A stretch of DNA of 64,000 nucleotides from CAZBDV01 sp964490765. Its GTDB lineage: Bacteria > Cloacimonadota > Cloacimonadia > Cloacimonadales > JAJBBL01. This document shows positions 61,670 through 64,000 of this stretch, piece after piece. The notes beneath the pieces are model-generated. The model was not told the origin of the DNA. It searched no databases and worked only from the letters and a program-made list of their open reading frames with translations. The stretch lies in contig CAZBDV010000003.1 in the NCBI GenBank assembly GCA_964490765.1, forward strand, positions 1 to 64,000. The letters run 5' to 3'. The number at the start of each line of letters is the position of its first letter. The stretch's first letter is position 1. Made by a program: the position numbers and the translations under genes.

Positions 61670-61987
61670 ATGATAGCATATTTTTTCATTGTTATCGGCT
61701 TGATTATAATGCTCTTCGGGATAGTTGGTATGATAATACTTCCCGGATTTCTTCTCCGTATCCATTCCTCGACGAAGTGTGGTGTTACCGGAGCAGCTAA
61801 TATAATTATCGGCTTGATGATCCATTCCGGTGATATCGATTACATCTTACGTTTTTCTCTGATCATAATATTTCTCTTCTTTACCGCTCCGGTTATTGCG
61901 CATACTCTGGCAGTTTTTCACCTGCAGGAGAGAAACATCGAGACAGAGCGTGACCCTGAAGAGATTGAAGATGAGAAGGGAAATTAG
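61670..61987 (+). CDS. mrpG: Mrp/Mbh-type antiporter subunit G
   Basis: The 105 residues have three membrane segments. MIILPGFLLRIHSSTKCGVTGAANIIIGLMI near 24 gives the family pattern (R-x-H-x-x-T/S-K-x-x-x-x-G), and LFFTAPVIAHTLAVFHLQ near 72 is typical of MnhG. The acidic tail (ERDPEEIEDEKGN) is long. It is followed by a 39-codon ORF before the next antiporter gene. Confidence 0.92.
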   Translation: MIAYFFIVIGLIIMLFGIVGMIILPGFLLRIHSSTKCGVTGAANIIIGLMIHSGDIDYILRFSLIIIFLFFTAPVIAHTLAVFHLQERNIETERDPEEIEDEKGN

Positions 61988-62006
61988 CTCATAACTGGAG
62001 GTGAGA

Positions 62007-62126
62007 ATGACTGTAATTATCGAAATTCTTTCTGAAGAAGCTCTTTTGCTGCAGCAGAAATGTAGGGACAGAGGGAAGTTCTATACAGATTGGCAATATG
62101 CCTGGACACAGGTGTTTACTGATTAA
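62007..62126 (+). CDS. Possible 39-residue protein inside the antiporter operon
   Basis: A short ORF (MTVIIEILSEEALLLQQK at the start, ending QVFTD) fills the gap between subunit G and the DUF4040 gene. Its ATG follows a near-perfect GGAGGTGA Shine-Dalgarno site four bases upstream, which is the main reason to believe it. The product is soluble and mostly helical, with a tryptophan-rich end (TDWQYAWTQ) and one cysteine, and no family match that I can recall. It could instead be a remnant of a larger gene or a leader that couples translation. Confidence 0.45.
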   Translation: MTVIIEILSEEALLLQQKCRDRGKFYTDWQYAWTQVFTD

Positions 62127-62140
62127 CAGGTGATAGTGTG

Positions 62141-62362
62141 ATGGATTTTGTCTACGTTCTGATGTTGTTAGCGACTATCTTTGTTGTTTTTATGAAGAAA
62201 CTACTCCATTCCCTGGTCTTTTTATCACTCTTCAGTATGTTGCTGTCTCTGAAATATTTGACCTTGAGAGCCCCCGATGTTGCAATCACAGAGGCTGCTC
62301 TCGGGACCGGACTGGCTACAGTAGTTTATCTGGTTGCAATAAGAAAAACAAGGAGAAAGTAG
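62141..62362 (+). CDS. DUF4040/MbhD-like antiporter subunit
   Basis: The 73 residues form two hydrophobic helices and carry LRAPDVAITEAALGTGLATVVYLVAI near 42, the signature of DUF4040 (MbhD, or the C-terminal part of MrpA). In Mrp/Mbh complexes this part lies next to the ion-translocating MrpA-like subunit. ATG 62141 is chosen over GTG 62138, with AGGTGA eight bases upstream. The following gene's ATG abuts its stop codon. Confidence 0.9.
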   Translation: MDFVYVLMLLATIFVVFMKKLLHSLVFLSLFSMLLSLKYLTLRAPDVAITEAALGTGLATVVYLVAIRKTRRK

Positions 62363-62812
62363 ATGGTTAAGCTGTTATCGTATCTGAGCGAAGACGATAT
62401 ACTGGAGTTTCCGCACTTCAATGAGAAGAAGGTTAACAAAGCGTTGATAGAGCATTGTTTAAAGGGTTTTGATAAAGAATTCCATAAGAAAGCGTTCGGT
62501 ATGCTCAAGTTGAAAAAGAATGGTAAAAATCTCAATCTTACCCGAGGATTTGCCCTCACACATATCAGACTGGATGCAGTAGATGACATAAAGATTGCTA
62601 TAGGTATCATTGACGAACGAGAAAAAAAACTCAGGATCAATCCCATTAAAGCCCTGTTCTGTGTTGTTATCCCCGAGGATAAGTGCCAGGCTTATCTCAG
62701 CCTGATGGCCCATATCTCGAGACTTCTGAGCGAAAAGGAGGCTGGAGAGGTCTTCAGGCCAGGGAATAAGAAGGGTATAATCGAGTTCATCAGGCAATTC
62801 GAAGAGAATTAG
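62363..62812 (+). CDS. PTS EIIA-like (nitrogen type) protein
   Basis: The 149-residue protein looks like the fructose/nitrogen EIIA fold (PTS_EIIA_2). The expected phosphorylation site is H67 in GFALTHIRLDAVDDIKIAIGI, which parallels GIAIPHARxxxxxxPxxAxG in EIIA-Ntr. The later LFCVVIPEDKCQAYLSLMAHISRLL also matches the family. It has no membrane segment. It sits inside the antiporter operon, directly after the DUF4040 gene (TAGATG), so it probably regulates the antiporter. That link is inferred from position. Confidence 0.78.
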   Translation: MVKLLSYLSEDDILEFPHFNEKKVNKALIEHCLKGFDKEFHKKAFGMLKLKKNGKNLNLTRGFALTHIRLDAVDDIKIAIGIIDEREKKLRINPIKALFCVVIPEDKCQAYLSLMAHISRLLSEKEAGEVFRPGNKKGIIEFIRQFEEN

Positions 62813-62821
62813 GGAGAAAAA

Positions 62822-63157
62822 ATGTATATAATGATAATCATCTTGAAAGATGAGTCGCTGGTGAAAAAGATTTTCTCCCTGCTGATCGAATTCGAACTCT
62901 TTCAATCCACTGTCCTCGATGGGGAGTCTATCGAAACCATAGCGGCCAGGAAAATTCCGCTCTTTTCCGATTTCAACCTGCTCTTTGGCAGAGAGTCGGT
63001 ATACAATCGAACGATCATATGTTATGTCCCGGACGGCTCTACAGTCGATGATTTTGTTAGGGTCTGCCGTAAAGAGGGAATAGACTTTCAAAAACAGGAT
63101 ATCGGCTGTCTAATGACATTTCCCTGCAGCCTTTTTCTGGGTGTTAATCCACTTTAG
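62822..63157 (+). CDS. PII-like small regulatory protein
   Basis: The 111 residues have a ferredoxin-like beta-alpha-beta start (MYIMIIILKDESLVKKIFSLLIE) and a second half (TIICYVPDGSTVDDFVRVCRKEGI), the pattern of PII and PII-like trimeric signalling proteins. It lacks an obvious T-loop tyrosine or clear nucleotide-binding motif, so the ligand is not identifiable. It lies after the EIIA-like gene and before MnhB. Together the two may tune the antiporter. GGGAG lies upstream of the ATG. The fold call is moderate. Confidence 0.62.
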   Translation: MYIMIIILKDESLVKKIFSLLIEFELFQSTVLDGESIETIAARKIPLFSDFNLLFGRESVYNRTIICYVPDGSTVDDFVRVCRKEGIDFQKQDIGCLMTFPCSLFLGVNPL

Positions 63158-63235
63158 CTATAACGGAGTTTATTCTGAAAAGGGAGAATGATAGGGAAGT
63201 CGGGTAACCGGCAACCTGAATGGAGAGAGGAAAAT

Positions 63236-63658
63236 ATGTTAGATATACGAGATTCAATGATCCTGCAGACTACGATCAGTAAACTATTCCCCTTTATCAT
63301 AGTCTTCAGCTTCTTTCTCTTTTCATACGGGCCGATCAGCCCGGGGGGTGGTTTTCAGGCCGGTGTGATATTCGGAGCACTGGTAATCATTTTCGAACTC
63401 TGCTATGAACAGAAAATTATGAGTGATTTTTTCTACAGCACGATCGAATATAGCGGGGTACTGGTCATCCTAGTCGCCATGCTGCTGGGATTGAAAATCA
63501 GCGGCTACCTTGCCGGAGGGCTCTACAATATCCATACTAACTCTCTAATCTTCGCCAATTTCTTTCTCTGGCTGCTCAATTTTGCTATCTTCATCGAAGT
63601 TGCCAGCTCTATCATACTCATCTTTCGGAACTTCATTGAATGGAGAGAGGATGAATAA
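63236..63658 (+). CDS. mrpB: Mrp/Mbh-type antiporter subunit B
   Basis: The 140 residues have four membrane segments, with FSYGPISPGGGFQAGVIFGALVII near 30, the MnhB signature (H/GxxxPGGGFQAG). ATG 63236 is preferred, since GAGAGG lies six bases before it; the earlier ATG at 63188 has no site and would add a hydrophilic lead. It overlaps the next gene by eight bases. Confidence 0.9.
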   Translation: MLDIRDSMILQTTISKLFPFIIVFSFFLFSYGPISPGGGFQAGVIFGALVIIFELCYEQKIMSDFFYSTIEYSGVLVILVAMLLGLKISGYLAGGLYNIHTNSLIFANFFLWLLNFAIFIEVASSIILIFRNFIEWREDE

Positions 63659-63905
63659 GAGGACAAGGCTGCTGGTCGGGATCTTTCTCGGGGTTATTTT
63701 GGTCTATTTCACTCTTTATCTACAGAGAGTAGAGATGGTATTTCATACGGAAGTAATAGATTTCGCTGCTATGACAGAAGTTATGAATATACGAAATATT
63801 GTGACAGCAATATATCTTGGGCCGCGGCTCTTCGATACTTTTCTCGAAGTGATCGTCGTGGTCCTAACCGTTTTCGGGATCAGATTCATCAGGGATAAGA
63901 TATGA
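63651..63905 (+). CDS. MbhE-like antiporter subunit
   Basis: This 84-residue protein from ATG 63651 has two helices. The second segment, NIRNIVTAIYLGPRLFDTFLEVIVVVL, matches the N-x-V-T-x-[I/V]-L-x-x-[F/Y]-R-x-x-D-T-x-x-E pattern of MbhE and the C-terminus of MrpA, but the usual Asp-Phe/Tyr-Arg reads GPR. The upstream in-frame extension to 63582 lies inside MrpB and is not used. It overlaps mrpB and mrpC. Confidence 0.8.
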   Translation: MNKRTRLLVGIFLGVILVYFTLYLQRVEMVFHTEVIDFAAMTEVMNIRNIVTAIYLGPRLFDTFLEVIVVVLTVFGIRFIRDKI

Positions 63906-64000
63906 TTCTGCTGATAATGAGTGTTGCTATCTACGGATTGATTGTCTCAGACAATCTGATCAAGAAGATTATGTGTCTAAATATCATCGAAAGCCTGGTG
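63902..64000 (+). CDS. mrpC: Mrp/Mbh-type antiporter subunit C (cut by window end)
   Basis: An ATG at 63902, overlapping the previous stop by four bases (ATGA), opens a frame to the window end. The 33 visible residues include VAIYGLIVSDNLIKKIMCLNIIESLV, which matches the start of MnhC/NuoK-like subunits (GLYGLLxxRNLIKxIIGLNIxExxV). It confirms that the antiporter operon continues beyond the window. Confidence 0.82.
   Translation, partial: MILLIMSVAIYGLIVSDNLIKKIMCLNIIESLV

Noticed and set aside
62459..63091. 210-codon minus-strand ORF opposite the EIIA-like and PII-like genes
   Set aside because: Both plus-strand genes have ribosome sites and family similarity; the minus ORF shows no recognisable domain and looks like an antisense shadow.
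1..64000. CRISPR array, prophage or insertion sequence
   Set aside because: I saw no regularly spaced repeats, integrase, transposase or phage structural genes on either strand.

Overview
The window looks like a chromosomal segment of an anaerobic, Gram-negative-type bacterium of the FCB superphylum, most likely Candidatus Cloacimonadota (Cloacimonetes). The pointers are two secreted proteins ending in the NYPNPFNPET-type C-terminal domain, lipoprotein and outer-membrane machinery (Lgt, Lnt, an SLBB export protein), and an anaerobic metabolic set: methylmalonyl-CoA mutase, class I iron-sulfur fumarase, malic enzyme, an Etf subunit and an Mrp/Mbh-type antiporter. The lineage is an inference. 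I see no prophage, IS element or CRISPR array. A run of 100 Ns at 12618-12717 is an assembly gap.

Layout. 1-2.8 kb: a small secreted protein and a large propeller protein with a sorting domain. 3.0-11.3 kb: methylmalonyl-CoA mutase, tRNA-Pro, a Gfo/Idh oxidoreductase, asnS, rmuC, and an amidohydrolase/racemase pair. 11.4-17.4 kb: the heat-shock cluster hrcA-grpE-dnaK-dnaJ-rsmE, headed by a CIRCE operator. 17.5-24.3 kb: an FMN-bind-like membrane protein, a patatin, a second sorting-domain protein, a glutaredoxin/OsmC/TlpA thiol operon, tcdA, tatD, tRNA-Leu and secG. 24.5-31.3 kb: two membrane proteins, a transglutaminase-fold protein and an unusual alpha-CTD/sigma-4 fusion regulator with a small partner. 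31.6-35.2 kb: fumarase, malic enzyme and a membrane ferredoxin. 35.4-41.9 kb: rsgA, nadK, recN, two envelope proteins and eno, closed by a strong terminator.

42.0-60.3 kb lies entirely on the minus strand. It has two strings of closely packed genes: lipoprotein and envelope genes upstream (recJ, a lipoprotein, lnt, a MerR regulator, an epimerase, an SLBB protein), then a 13-gene run from a DegT aminotransferase through etfB, lgt, purB, psd-like, pssA, purS, purQ and comF to a MutL-family ATPase module. 60.8-64.0 kb on the plus strand is an Mrp/Mbh-type cation/proton antiporter operon that runs off the window end. It carries inserted PTS-IIA-like and PII-like genes and a 39-codon ORF.

How the genes fit together: methylmalonyl-CoA mutase, fumarase and malic enzyme are steps of the methylmalonyl-CoA route linking propionate, succinate and pyruvate. 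The Etf subunit and the antiporter would serve electron transfer and ion-gradient coupling. The most unusual items are the alpha-CTD/sigma-4 fusion with its partner, the MutL/KOW module, and the signalling genes embedded in the antiporter operon.
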